A stretch of DNA of 34,707 nucleotides from Bacteroidota bacterium (GTDB lineage Bacteria; Bacteroidota; Bacteroidia; Flavobacteriales; Flavobacteriaceae), in contig JAEWCF010000045.1 of the NCBI GenBank assembly GCA_023390775.1, forward strand, positions 1 to 34,707, read 5' to 3'. Numbering within the stretch: the stretch's first letter is position 1; every line of letters starts with the position of its first letter. Made by a program: the position numbers and the translations under genes. Positions 21,820 to 28,982 of this stretch are shown here, piece by piece. The notes beneath the pieces are model-generated. The model had not been told where the DNA came from and did not search any database. It saw only the letters and a list, made by a program, of their open reading frames with translations.

Positions 21820-22365
21820 ATGGGGCGCCGTCGCGTCTTCGGCTTTATCTTTTGTTCGTTCCTCACAAAAGGATGTGCTTCGCCAGTTCGGCCTTCGGCC
21901 TCGGGTCGCTTCAACCGCTCACGCTGCGCGGGACCGGAATTATGTTTTGTCTTCTGACGGTAAGAGGGCGGCGCCTGCGGCACCGATCAAATTATTGCCT
22001 TCGGCGAAATGCCTACCGGCGGTGTCCTTTTGGCTACGCCCCAAAAGGACCAAAAGGTCGATGGCGGCGGCGGAACCCTGCTAAAAATCTAAAGACTTCC
22101 GCGCTAAAATCTCGCGAAACTCGCACGCTGAGGCGGTGCTCAAACACGCGGATTTCTGAGCGCTCCAATCTTTGATTTTTCACGCAGGAACCTACAAGCC
22201 GCTTGAGCTGCCAGAATTTCATAATTTTCAATCATCTCACCGGAGGTTAATTTCTTCTGCGCCCTTTAAAGAATATTCATCATCGGCACACGTTGGCCGC
22301 TTTCAAAACATCCCATCCTTTACATGTATCAATCGAAATATAATGATCCGGTGACACGCGGCCGC
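21820..22365 (+). repeat. Mosaic intergenic repeat, copy C
   Basis: Non-coding. In order: TTTTGT/ACAAAA hairpin (21850-21870), H2-type hairpin GGCC-TTC-GGCC (21890-21900), a GCTCACGCTGCGCGG region, GCC-TTC-GGC (21997-22005), ACCGGCGGT (22015-22023), TCCTTTTGG/CCAAAAGGA (22025-22049), a long AAAATCT...GATTTTTCACGC segment, a block with its own inverted ends (22237-22354), and the boundary CACGCGGCCGCT at 22354-22366. It aligns with copy D in the same orientation. No gene is visible from 21682 to 22800. Confidence 0.8.
22237..22354. repeat. 118-bp block with 8-bp inverted ends, found in opposite orientation in copy A
   Basis: The block is bounded by TCACCGGA (22237-22244) and TCCGGTGA (22347-22354), an exact inverted repeat. 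Its reverse complement matches 1095-1205: shared pieces include GGATGTTTTG, TGCCGATGAT, AATATTC and TTAACCTCCG in the same order. In copies A and C the right boundary CACGCGGCCGCT has the same orientation, so the block itself is flipped between them. Confidence 0.6.
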
Positions 22366-22379
22366 TAAGGCGGCTTCTG

Positions 22380-22604
22380 GGAGAACCATAGATTTCGAGA
22401 TTTGAAATTAAAAGGAGGAAGCCCTGTGGGCTTCAGGTAGGCGATAGCCACTACCGCAGCACAGGCCCTTGAAAGCGCCCGTAGAGACGAGGAGGAAACG
22501 ACGATCGGCTTAGGGCGCGCGGCGCGACGCGACGTAGAAATCAAGGTTCGGACAGAGTCGCAAGGGCATTTTTGGTTCTTTTGTTGCCAGACAAAAGAAC
22601 AGAA
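22380..22604 (+). repeat. Second repeat segment with GGAGG-hairpin-AGGTA element and closing hairpin
   Basis: Non-coding. At 22414-22439: GGAGG, AAGCCC, TGT, GGGCTT, C, AGGTA, followed by a second imperfect hairpin GGTAG/CTACC (22436-22455). Layout is identical to 25670-25695. The segment ends with a perfect 10-bp stem GTTCTTTTGT/ACAAAAGAAC (22575-22584, 22591-22600), the same slot as the TACTTTTGG hairpin of the mosaic copies. Confidence 0.65.
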
Positions 22605-22768
22605 CAAAAAAAGCTCCTCATTTATGAGAAGCTTTGTACCCGGAGCCGGGCTAAACTAAAAAGTTTGAGCCCGTCTCTTCCGGGCACAAAAAAAGCTCCT
22701 CATTTCTGAGAAGCTTTGTACCCGGAGCCGGGCTAAACTAAAAAGTTTGAGCCCGTCTCTTCCGGGCA
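22605..22768 (-). repeat. Two 82-bp tandem units derived from the end of tRNA-Leu plus its terminator
   Basis: Units 22605-22686 and 22687-22768 differ only by a base or two. On the minus strand each unit holds a 49-nt stub that begins with GCCCGGA, the exact 5' acceptor strand of the tRNA-Leu(CAA) next door, and ends with AGCCCGGCTCCGGGTA, its exact 3' end; between them lies a different short hairpin (AAACT-TTTT-AGTTT core). Each stub is followed by a copy of the tRNA terminator. Transcription from tRNA-Leu would run into both units if the first terminator leaked. Confidence 0.8.
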
Positions 22769-22799
22769 CAAAAAAAGCTCCTCATTTCTGAGAAGCTTT
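22769..22799 (-). terminator. Terminator after tRNA-Leu(CAA)
   Basis: Minus strand AAAGCTTCTC/GAGGAGCTTT stem with a six-base loop, then a seven-T run. Two further copies follow at 22687-22717 and 22605-22635, so three terminators lie in series. A close relative serves tRNA-Leu(TAG) at 33053-33084. Confidence 0.85.
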
Positions 22800-22800
22800 G

Positions 22801-22880
22801 TACCCGGAGCCGGGCTCGAACCGGCACGGTTTCCCACAGGTGTTTGAGACCAGCGCGTCTACCAATTCCGCCATCCGGGC
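22801..22880 (-). tRNA. tRNA-Leu (CAA)
   Basis: An 80-nt class II tRNA. Acceptor GCCCGGA pairs with TCCGGGT (one G-T wobble). The anticodon loop CTCAAAC gives anticodon CAA; the D arm has AATTGGTAGACGC; a short variable arm GTGGGAAACCGT is present, and the T arm is GCCGG-TTCGAGC-CCGGC. The anticodon stem has one T-T mismatch. CCA is not encoded. Confidence 0.92.
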
Positions 22881-22891
22881 GTTTGTGGGTG

Positions 22892-22899
22892 CAAATGTA
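22892..22899 (-). promoter_or_regulatory. -7 box of tRNA-Leu(CAA)
   Basis: TACATTTG on the minus strand, exact TAnnTTTG match, followed by CACCCAC, 11 bases before the mature tRNA 5' end. Confidence 0.7.
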
Positions 22900-22964
22900 G
22901 CAAATAATAAATTTGATGGAAAAAAATTACGGTAATTATTCCGTTTACAAATGGATTTAATTCC

Positions 22965-22972
22965 TATTTTTG
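22965..22972 (+). promoter_or_regulatory. -7 box of prs
   Basis: TATTTTTG, exact match, followed by CACCTCGC, similar to the tRNA-Leu promoters. The ATG is 51 bases downstream. Confidence 0.65.
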
Positions 22973-23023
22973 CACCTCGCTAACGCGACACACAACTAAC
23001 TAACTACCAAACAACAAATTAAG

Positions 23024-23965
23024 ATGCCACACCTTGAACCGGAGGCAAAGATTTTTGCCTGTTCGCAAAGCGTGTATCTGGCAGAGAAAATTGCCGAGCA
23101 TTACGGCATTCCGCTGGGTAAGGTAACGTTCTCTAAATATAGTGACGGAGAGTTTCAGCCTTCGTACGAGGAGTCCATTAGGGGAATTCGGGTATTTATC
23201 ATCTGTTCGACGTTTCCAAGCGCCGACAATTTGATGGAACTGCTCCTGATGGTGGATGCGGCCAAGAGGGCTTCGGCGAGGCACGTCACGGCGGTGATTC
23301 CCTATTTTGGATGGGCACGCCAGGACCGCAAGGACAAGCCGCGCGTCCCGATTGGGGCCAAGCTTGTCGCCAAGCTGATCGAAGCGGCGGGTGCCACGCG
23401 CATCATGACGCTTGATTTGCACGCCGACCAGATCCAGGGATTCTTCGAGAAACCGGTTGACCACCTGTTTGCCTCGACGATCTTTTTGCCACACGTGAAA
23501 AGCCTCGGGTTGGAGAACCTGACCATCGCTTCGCCCGACATGGGAGGATCGAAAAGGGCTTATGCCTACTCGAAATTCCTCGAGTCGGACGTGGTGATCT
23601 GTTACAAACAGCGCAAGATCGCCAACAAGGTGGACTCGATGGAGCTGATTGGCGAAGTGAAAGGAAGAAACGTCATCCTGGTGGATGACATGATCGATAC
23701 GGGAGGCACGCTCGCAAAAGCCGCCGACCTTATGATGGAAAAGGGCGCCTTGAGCGTCCGGGCGATATGTACGCATGCGATCCTTTCGGGGAGCGCGTAT
23801 GACAAGATCGAGAAGTCCCAATTGAGCGAATTGATCGTGACCGACTCGATTCCGCTCAAGAGGCAGAGCGACAAGATCCGCGTGGTGAGCTGCGCGCCCC
23901 TTTTCGCAGAGGTGATGCATATGGTGCAGCACAACAACTCGATCAGCGGGAAGTTTTTAATGTGA
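23024..23965 (+). CDS. prs: Ribose-phosphate pyrophosphokinase
   Basis: A 313-residue enzyme that makes PRPP from ribose 5-phosphate and ATP, feeding purine, pyrimidine, histidine, tryptophan and NAD synthesis. Signatures: FSDGE-type KYSDGEFQPSYEESIRG, the PYFGWARQDRKDKPRVPIGA flexible loop (residues about 92-112), TLDLHADQIQGFF, and the PRPP-binding VDDMIDTGGTLAKAA near residue 222. Length is normal. It precedes rplY on the same strand, but the 236-base gap is filled by repeat elements and rplY has its own candidate promoter box. The prs promoter resembles the tRNA promoters, fitting growth-linked control. Confidence 0.97.
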   Translation: MPHLEPEAKIFACSQSVYLAEKIAEHYGIPLGKVTFSKYSDGEFQPSYEESIRGIRVFIICSTFPSADNLMELLLMVDAAKRASARHVTAVIPYFGWARQDRKDKPRVPIGAKLVAKLIEAAGATRIMTLDLHADQIQGFFEKPVDHLFASTIFLPHVKSLGLENLTIASPDMGGSKRAYAYSKFLESDVVICYKQRKIANKVDSMELIGEVKGRNVILVDDMIDTGGTLAKAADLMMEKGALSVRAICTHAILSGSAYDKIEKSQLSELIVTDSIPLKRQSDKIRVVSCAPLFAEVMHMVQHNNSISGKFLM

Positions 23966-24012
23966 CGAATGACGAATGACAAATGTCGAACGGACACATC
24001 AAAGGAACATTG

Positions 24013-24160
24013 CGTTAGCGATAGAGGCGGCATCCTTTCTCGCAGTGTAACGAAGAGAAAGATATAGCCGAAAGCGCGGGCCGAAGGCAACGCCCAAACC
24101 GTTCGTCATTTTATTCCGCTATCGCTCCATACAATTCGGGCTATAGCCCTCGGGTGACGT
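24013..24160 (+). repeat. Adjacent dispersed hairpins: H1 copy 4 and H2 copy 4
   Basis: H1: GAGGCGGCATC, then CTTTCTC (24035-24041) pairing with GAGAAAG (24055-24061), then ATATAGCCGAAAG. H2: CCGCTATCGCTCC, then a perfect palindrome GGGCTATAGCCC (24138-24149), then TCGGGTGACG. Both keep the family flanks with new, fully paired arms. Confidence 0.7.
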
Positions 24161-24201
24161 GCGACATTAGACAGAATTTTTATTAACTATATATTTTTAC
24201 A

Positions 24202-24813
24202 ATGAAATCGATTACGATTAAAGGATCAGAAAGAGAAAGCGTGGGCAAGGTTTCGACCAAGGCCTTGCGTAATGCTGGAATGGTTCCTTGCGTGCTTTAC
24301 GGAGGAAATCAGGCAGTTCACTTCTCAGCAGAAGAAGGCGCTTTCAAAAACCTAATTTACACTCCAAACGCACACACGGTCGTGATCGATCTTGGAGACA
24401 AGAAGTTCGACGCGGTGTTGCAGGACATCCAGGTTCACCCTATCAGTGACAAGATCCTGCACATTGACTTCTACCAGCTGTTCGAGGACAAAGATGTCAC
24501 CATCGACGTTCCTGTGAAAGTTGTTGGAACTTCTCCAGGCGTTTTGGGCGGTGGTAACCTCATCCTCAACACGCGCAAACTTAAGGTTAAGGCGCTTCCA
24601 AAGCACCTTCCTGACTACGTTGAGGCCAACATCTCCGAACTCGAAATGGGTAACAAGCTTTACATCACCAAGCTTAAGACCGACAACTTCAAGCTCCTCC
24701 ACCCGGACAACACGGTTGTGGCCCAAGTGAAGATCTCTCGTGCCGCGATGAAGGCCGCTCAGGAAGCTGCGAAAGCTGCGAAAGGCGCACCGGCAAAAGG
24801 AAAGAAGAAGTAA
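24202..24813 (+). CDS. rplY: 50S ribosomal protein bL25 / general stress protein Ctc
   Basis: A 203-residue protein binding 5S rRNA in the central protuberance. Residues 1-90 are the L25 domain (ERESVGKVSTKALRNAGMVP, VLYGG, then HPISDKILHIDFYQL), and residues 91-185 the beta-rich TL5/Ctc C-terminal domain (VPVKVVGTSPGVLGGG, KVKALPKHLPDYVEANIS). It ends in an Ala/Lys-rich tail (MKAAQEAAKAAKGAPAKGKKK without domain character). Two-domain L25 is the usual long form. prs-rplY order is conserved in many Flavobacteriia. TATTTTTA lies just before the ATG (24192-24199), a possible -7 box giving a very short leader, though no -33 is visible. Confidence 0.96.
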   Translation: MKSITIKGSERESVGKVSTKALRNAGMVPCVLYGGNQAVHFSAEEGAFKNLIYTPNAHTVVIDLGDKKFDAVLQDIQVHPISDKILHIDFYQLFEDKDVTIDVPVKVVGTSPGVLGGGNLILNTRKLKVKALPKHLPDYVEANISELEMGNKLYITKLKTDNFKLLHPDNTVVAQVKISRAAMKAAQEAAKAAKGAPAKGKKK

Positions 24814-24835
24814 TTTTTCTTTTATCAATAAGGGA

Positions 24836-24862
24836 AGCATCGGGAAACCGGTGCTTTTTTTT
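24836..24862 (+). terminator. Terminator after rplY
   Basis: AGCATCGG-GAAA-CCGGTGCT, an 8-bp stem with one wobble, followed by eight T. Confidence 0.88.
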
Positions 24863-24869
24863 ATGGCGT

Positions 24870-25395
24870 GCGGCGCCGAAGCCGTCTGTTCCATTGATGG
24901 CGCAATAGAACAGCGCCGTCGCGCTGTTCGCTGTATCTTTTGCTTCCCTGCAGGTTCGCAAAAGGATGCCGCTGCCATCGCTCACGCTGCGCGGAGCCGA
25001 AATGATGTTTTGTCTTCCGACGGGAGTTTTGCGGCGCCTGCGGCGCCGCAAATTAATTGCCTTCGGCGAATGCCTGCCGGCAGTTTACTTTTGGCTGGCG
25101 CACCAAAAGTAACAAAAGTGCGCTGGCGGCCGGCAACGACCTCTAAAAATCTGCGCTGCCTGCGCTAAATTCCAAAACTCGCTCCGCTTCGCTGCACTCA
25201 AACAGTTGGAATTTTTAACGCTCCGTCAACTTTGATTTTTTACGAGGTCTTATGCAAAGGCCGTTGAGCTGCCGCTCATCCAAAATAGACAAAAGCGTAA
25301 GCTGGATATTCTGAACACTCATATCTTTCAGCTACCTCCCCTGTGAAGGTTCGAGGACCAGCTCCGGCGAAAGATATTTATCCCAGCGACACGCG
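24870..25395 (+). repeat. Mosaic intergenic repeat, copy D
   Basis: Non-coding. In order: TTTTGC/GCAAAA hairpin (24938-24963) with inner CCTGCAGG palindrome, GCTCACGCTGCGCGGAG region, GCGGCGCC-TGC-GGCGCCGC palindrome (25031-25049), GCC-TTC-GGC (25059-25067), CTGCCGGCAG (25074-25083), TACTTTTGG/CCAAAAGTA (25086-25111), the AAAATCTGCGCTG...TTTGATTTTT segment, and an end at CACGCGGCCGCT (25390-25401). It faces copy E. No gene is visible in 24863-25720. Confidence 0.8.
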
Positions 25396-25660
25396 GCCGC
25401 TAATGCGGCTTGTGGGTTCCGGCGTGAAAAATCCAAGATGGGAGCGGTCAAAAATCCGCGTGTTTGAGCACCGCGCCAGCGTGCGAGTTTCGCGAGATTT
25501 AACCGCGGGAATCTTTAGATTTTTAGCCGGGTTCCGCCGCCGCCCCCGACTTTTTGGTCCTTTTGGGGCGTAGCCAAAAGGACACCGCCGGTAGGCATTC
25601 GGCATCGCAGATGCCGCAAACAAGCCCCGCCGCAGGCGCCGCAAACACGCCGCGCATTTA
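25396..25660 (-). repeat. Mosaic intergenic repeat, copy E (inverted relative to D)
   Basis: On the minus strand it matches copy C best: CGGCATC-TGC-GATGCCG (25600-25616), ACCGGCGGT (25584-25592), TCCTTTTGG/CCAAAAGGA (25558-25582), AAAATCTAAAGATTCCCGCGG, and GATTTTTCACGCCGG at the end near 25420-25435. The junction with copy D is GCGGCCGCTAATGCGGC, giving a large imperfect inverted repeat between rplY and galT. Confidence 0.78.
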
Positions 25661-25669
25661 AAACTAAAA

Positions 25670-25712
25670 GGAGGACAGCCAGTGGCTGTCAGGTACGTGA
25701 ACTTTAGTTCAC
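25670..25712 (+). repeat. GGAGG-hairpin-AGGTA element followed by a second hairpin
   Basis: GGAGG (25670-25674), ACAGCC, AGT, GGCTGT, C, AGGTA (25691-25695), then GTGAAC-TTTA-GTTCAC (25697-25712). The preceding AACTAAAA is shared with 22405-22413. Layout and spacing equal those at 22414, with different stem bases. It lies nine bases from the galT stop codon and could also act as a 3' end structure. Confidence 0.65.
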
Positions 25713-25720
25713 CTCACTTT

Positions 25721-26770
25721 TCAGATTGAATCTTTATAATGGATATCGGGCAACCCCCGCAAAATCTCTGCACTCCGCTCCGGAGTAATATCGCGCTGTG
25801 CTTCGCCAAGCATCTCATACCCTACCATGAACTTCCGTACCGTCGCCGACCGCAACAGCGGCGGGTAAAAGTGCATATGGAAATGCCACTCTGGATGCAG
25901 ATCGCCGTCGGTGGGGCGCTGGTGGATCCCGGCCGAATACGGAAACGAAGTATTGAAAAGGTTGTCGTACCGAATGGTCATGCGGCGCAGGATGGCGGCA
26001 AAGTCGCGGGTTTCCGCTTCGTCCATATCCGTAATGGCGGTGCAATGCCGTTTGCTGATGACCATGATTTCATAAGGCCATACCGCCCAAAAAGGAACCA
26101 AGGCCACGAAGTGTTCATGCTCGAGTACGACCCTTTCCCGGCGGGTCAATTCTTCGGCGAGGTAGTCGGTGAGAAGGCTGCGCCTGAATTTAGCGTGGTA
26201 TTCCAACAAATTTTCCTGCGTGCGCGCCACCTGGGTGGGAAGCGAGGATTGCGACCATATCTGCCCGTGGGGGTGCGGGTTGCTGCATCCCATGACTGCG
26301 CCCTTGTTTTCAAAAATCTGCACGTGGTTGATGTGCGGCAAAGCGCCGAGCTCGGTAAATTGATTTTGCCAGGTACGGACGATTTCCACAACGGCGGCTT
26401 CGGTCATTTCAGGAATAGTAAGGTCGTGGCGCGGCGAGAAGCACACGACGCGGTTGATCCCGCGCTCGGGTTTCTGTCGGAACAGGTTGTTATCCGACCT
26501 GTCGTCTTTTAACTCCACATCCAGTAAGGCCGGGAAATCGTTGTCAAACACATAACAGGATTCGTAACCGGGATTGACTTCCCCATTGGCGCGAGTATTT
26601 CCGGGACACAGGTAACAGGCGGGATCGTATTTTGGCAGGTCATGGCCATGCGCGGGTTCCTGCTGCCCCTGCCACGGACGTTTGGCGCGGTGTGGCGAGA
26701 CCAGGACCCACTCATCCAGGAGCGGGTTGTACCGGCGGTGCGGATGTTCGCCCGGATCGAAAGCCATCAT
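25721..26770 (-). CDS. galT: Galactose-1-phosphate uridylyltransferase
   Basis: A 349-residue Leloir enzyme that exchanges UMP between UDP-glucose and galactose 1-phosphate. Signatures: RYNPLLDEWVLVSPHRAKRPW at the N-terminus; zinc-binding CYLCPG (Cys52 and Cys55 region); the catalytic histidine triad in SNPHPHGQIWSQ near residues 160-171; and a second HIT-like half with LVPFWAVWPYEIMV and PEWHFHMHFYPPLLRS. Length matches class I GalT. Its ATG overlaps the galK stop codon (ATGA), so the two are translationally coupled; an adjacent second ATG at 26765-26767 is possible. It is the last gene of galM-galK-galT and is followed by a hairpin element that may mark the transcript end. Confidence 0.97.
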   Translation of the reverse strand: MMAFDPGEHPHRRYNPLLDEWVLVSPHRAKRPWQGQQEPAHGHDLPKYDPACYLCPGNTRANGEVNPGYESCYVFDNDFPALLDVELKDDRSDNNLFRQKPERGINRVVCFSPRHDLTIPEMTEAAVVEIVRTWQNQFTELGALPHINHVQIFENKGAVMGCSNPHPHGQIWSQSSLPTQVARTQENLLEYHAKFRRSLLTDYLAEELTRRERVVLEHEHFVALVPFWAVWPYEIMVISKRHCTAITDMDEAETRDFAAILRRMTIRYDNLFNTSFPYSAGIHQRPTDGDLHPEWHFHMHFYPPLLRSATVRKFMVGYEMLGEAQRDITPERSAEILRGLPDIHYKDSI

Positions 26771-27945
26771 GGTTTTACGGCATTTGACAGGCTATGGACG
26801 CCGTCGGAGAGGGAAAGCCTGTAGGGCGTGAGTTCCAATCCGAATGCGGTCGCGTACGCTTCGGCCATGTCGGAAATGAAGACCCCCTCGGCCCCTTTCT
26901 TTACCAGGTTGATCGTGCAACCCCCAAATCCGCCGCCCATCATCCGCGATCCGGCAACCGCACCATCCCTGGCGGCTGCGCCGGCGAGAAAATCGAGTTC
27001 GGGACAACTCACTTCATACAATCGGGAAAGCCCTTCATGCGTTTGGTTCAGCAATTTGCCGAGGGTTGCCATATCGCCCCGTTCCAAGGCGTCAACCGCC
27101 TCCCCCACACGGGTAATTTCCTCAATCACGAAAAGTGCCCGCTTAAAAGGAATTTCCCCAATCAGGTGGCGAACCGCATCGAGATGATCGCGCCGTACGC
27201 CCCGGTAGTTTTGGACTTCGGGAAACGTTGCCTTTACCGCTTCGAGTGCCTTTGCCGCCTCTTCCCGCCTGTTGTTGTACTGCGAATCGTGGAGTTCATG
27301 CGAAACGTTGCTGTTGAGGAATACCAGTGAATAATCGCCTAAATCGGCATTGATGTAACGTCGGTCAAGCGTCAGGCAATCCAATAATATTACCTGCCCG
27401 CTCCGCCCGAAAACACTGGCAAACTGGTCCATGATCCCGCATTTGACCCCTACGAAATTGTGTTCGGCCCATTGACCGGCCAGCGCGATTTCCTCGTCCG
27501 GAATGCCGAGTTCGAACAATTCGGCAACCGAAAATCCAAATCCGCACTCGAGCGCCGCCGATGATGACATTCCCGCGCCCGATGGTATATTTCCGGCAAA
27601 CGCAAGGTCGAATCCGGAAGTTTCGTGCCCCAATTGCCTATATCGTTCCAAGACCCCGGTAAGGTAATTCGCCCACATTTTATCGGACGGGGAAAAAACT
27701 TCCTCAAGGTTTACCGAGATTTCATCATTCAGGTCCAATGCCGCAAGGCGGGCCGATCGGGTGTCATTTTTCCGGATCGCTAAGCAGGTGTACCGATCGA
27801 TGGCCGCGGGCAACACGAAGCCGTCGTTGTAATCGATATGCTCGCCGATGATATTGATGCGTCCGGGCGCAAGGACGACCAGTTCGGGATCGCCGCCAAA
27901 CCTGGTCCTGAAACCATCAAGTGTATGCTGTGAGAGTGGGCTCAT
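26767..27945 (-). CDS. galK: Galactokinase
   Basis: A 392-residue GHMP-family kinase converting galactose and ATP to galactose 1-phosphate. The galactokinase signature GRINIIGEHIDYNDGFVLPAAI is near residues 27-48, the ATP-binding GNIPSGAGMSSSAALE near 122, the catalytic-base region CGIMDQFASVFG near 169 and the C-terminal GGGFGGCTI near 333. All sites are intact. It starts three bases after the galM stop codon and overlaps galT by four bases, making a compact operon transcribed on the minus strand. UDP-galactose 4-epimerase (galE), needed to complete the pathway, is not in the window. Confidence 0.97.
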   Translation of the reverse strand: MSPLSQHTLDGFRTRFGGDPELVVLAPGRINIIGEHIDYNDGFVLPAAIDRYTCLAIRKNDTRSARLAALDLNDEISVNLEEVFSPSDKMWANYLTGVLERYRQLGHETSGFDLAFAGNIPSGAGMSSSAALECGFGFSVAELFELGIPDEEIALAGQWAEHNFVGVKCGIMDQFASVFGRSGQVILLDCLTLDRRYINADLGDYSLVFLNSNVSHELHDSQYNNRREEAAKALEAVKATFPEVQNYRGVRRDHLDAVRHLIGEIPFKRALFVIEEITRVGEAVDALERGDMATLGKLLNQTHEGLSRLYEVSCPELDFLAGAAARDGAVAGSRMMGGGFGGCTINLVKKGAEGVFISDMAEAYATAFGLELTPYRLSLSDGVHSLSNAVKP

Positions 27946-27948
27946 CTT

Positions 27949-28959
27949 TTACGTTTTCTCAAATTTGTATATCGTTTCATTTCTATAGGTGTGGCCAGCA
28001 GCAAGGACGGGCGAAGGGAAATGCGGGTGGTTGGGCGCATCCGGATAGTTTTGGGTTTCGAAACAAATCCCGCTGTGCCAATGGTACGCCACTTTGTCTT
28101 TACCGGGAATGAGGCCAAAACAATCGCCGCCCACATAAATATGGACTGCCGGCTGGTTGGTAAAAACATTGAGCAGGATTCCCGATGTGCCTTGCAGGGT
28201 AGCTGCAGGACCCGGTTCGCGGTTGAGGATGAACGTTGCGTCGACTTCATCGGGTACCTGCCGGAATTCCCGATGGTCAAACGGCGTGTCCTCGGCGGCG
28301 TTTATCCTTCCCGTCGGGATCATGTCGCGCGTTTCCAACAATGCATCCGACCGGACAAACAACTTCTGGCAGGTGACATCGGCGTCATGCCCATCCAGAT
28401 TGAAATACGAATGTTGCGTCATGTTGACGATCGTATCGGCATGGGCGTAGGCCTCCATGGTTACCTTGAGGGAAAGGCCTTCAATTTCATACCGCGCGAT
28501 GGCTTCCAATTGGCCGGGGAAATTCTCGTCGCCGTCGGGACTGTCCAGGCGGAACTCAATAAGGTGATCGGGTTCATAACGCGAAATTGACCACACCCGC
28601 TGGCTGAAACCGTAGCGGCCGCCGTGAAGCGAATGTCCGTTGTTATTGGGTCTAAGCCGATATTCGTGACCCTTGAAAGTAAAGATTCCCTTGTTGATCC
28701 GGCCGGCCCATCTCCCGATTACGGCCCCAAAATGAGGCGGTGCGGGAAGGTCGATCGATCGGACGTAGTCTTCGACATTTTCAAAGCCGAGCACCACGTC
28801 GAGATAACGGCCGTGCCCAATCGGGACTTCGAGCGAGGCGATGGCGGCGCCGTATGTACAGGCGGTCATTTTTAGCCCGTCAGGAGCCTGCACCTCTAAA
28901 AGCTGCACATCCTGACCTTCAGGCGTCCTGCCAAAATACCTGCCTGCCGCGCTTGCCAT
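27949..28959 (-). CDS. galM: Aldose 1-epimerase (galactose mutarotase)
   Basis: A 336-residue enzyme that interconverts alpha and beta anomers of galactose, supplying the alpha form to galactokinase. Family motifs: GFENVEDYV, GAVIGRWAGRINKG, NNNGHSLHGG (His near residue 105), the catalytic His in MTQHSYFNLDGH near residue 185, and the catalytic Glu in GICFETQNYPDAPNHPHFPS near residue 305. No signal peptide is seen, so it is cytoplasmic. It is the first gene of the gal operon. Upstream, on the 150-base region shared with the divergent outer-membrane gene, a 16-bp palindrome at 29032-29047 is a candidate operator. Confidence 0.95.
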   Translation of the reverse strand: MASAAGRYFGRTPEGQDVQLLEVQAPDGLKMTACTYGAAIASLEVPIGHGRYLDVVLGFENVEDYVRSIDLPAPPHFGAVIGRWAGRINKGIFTFKGHEYRLRPNNNGHSLHGGRYGFSQRVWSISRYEPDHLIEFRLDSPDGDENFPGQLEAIARYEIEGLSLKVTMEAYAHADTIVNMTQHSYFNLDGHDADVTCQKLFVRSDALLETRDMIPTGRINAAEDTPFDHREFRQVPDEVDATFILNREPGPAATLQGTSGILLNVFTNQPAVHIYVGGDCFGLIPGKDKVAYHWHSGICFETQNYPDAPNHPHFPSPVLAAGHTYRNETIYKFEKT

Positions 28960-28982
28960 TGGAATGGATTGGAATACACTAA

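Noticed and set aside
21765..22175. 136-residue open frame in mosaic copy C
   Set aside because: It is translation of a dispersed repeat; the homologous copies A, B, D and E have stops or frame changes at different places, and composition is Arg/Cys-rich noise.
22605..22800. CRISPR array candidate (regular 82-bp repeats)
   Set aside because: The units are contiguous with no variable spacers, and are explained by tRNA-Leu ends plus terminators. No cas genes are present.
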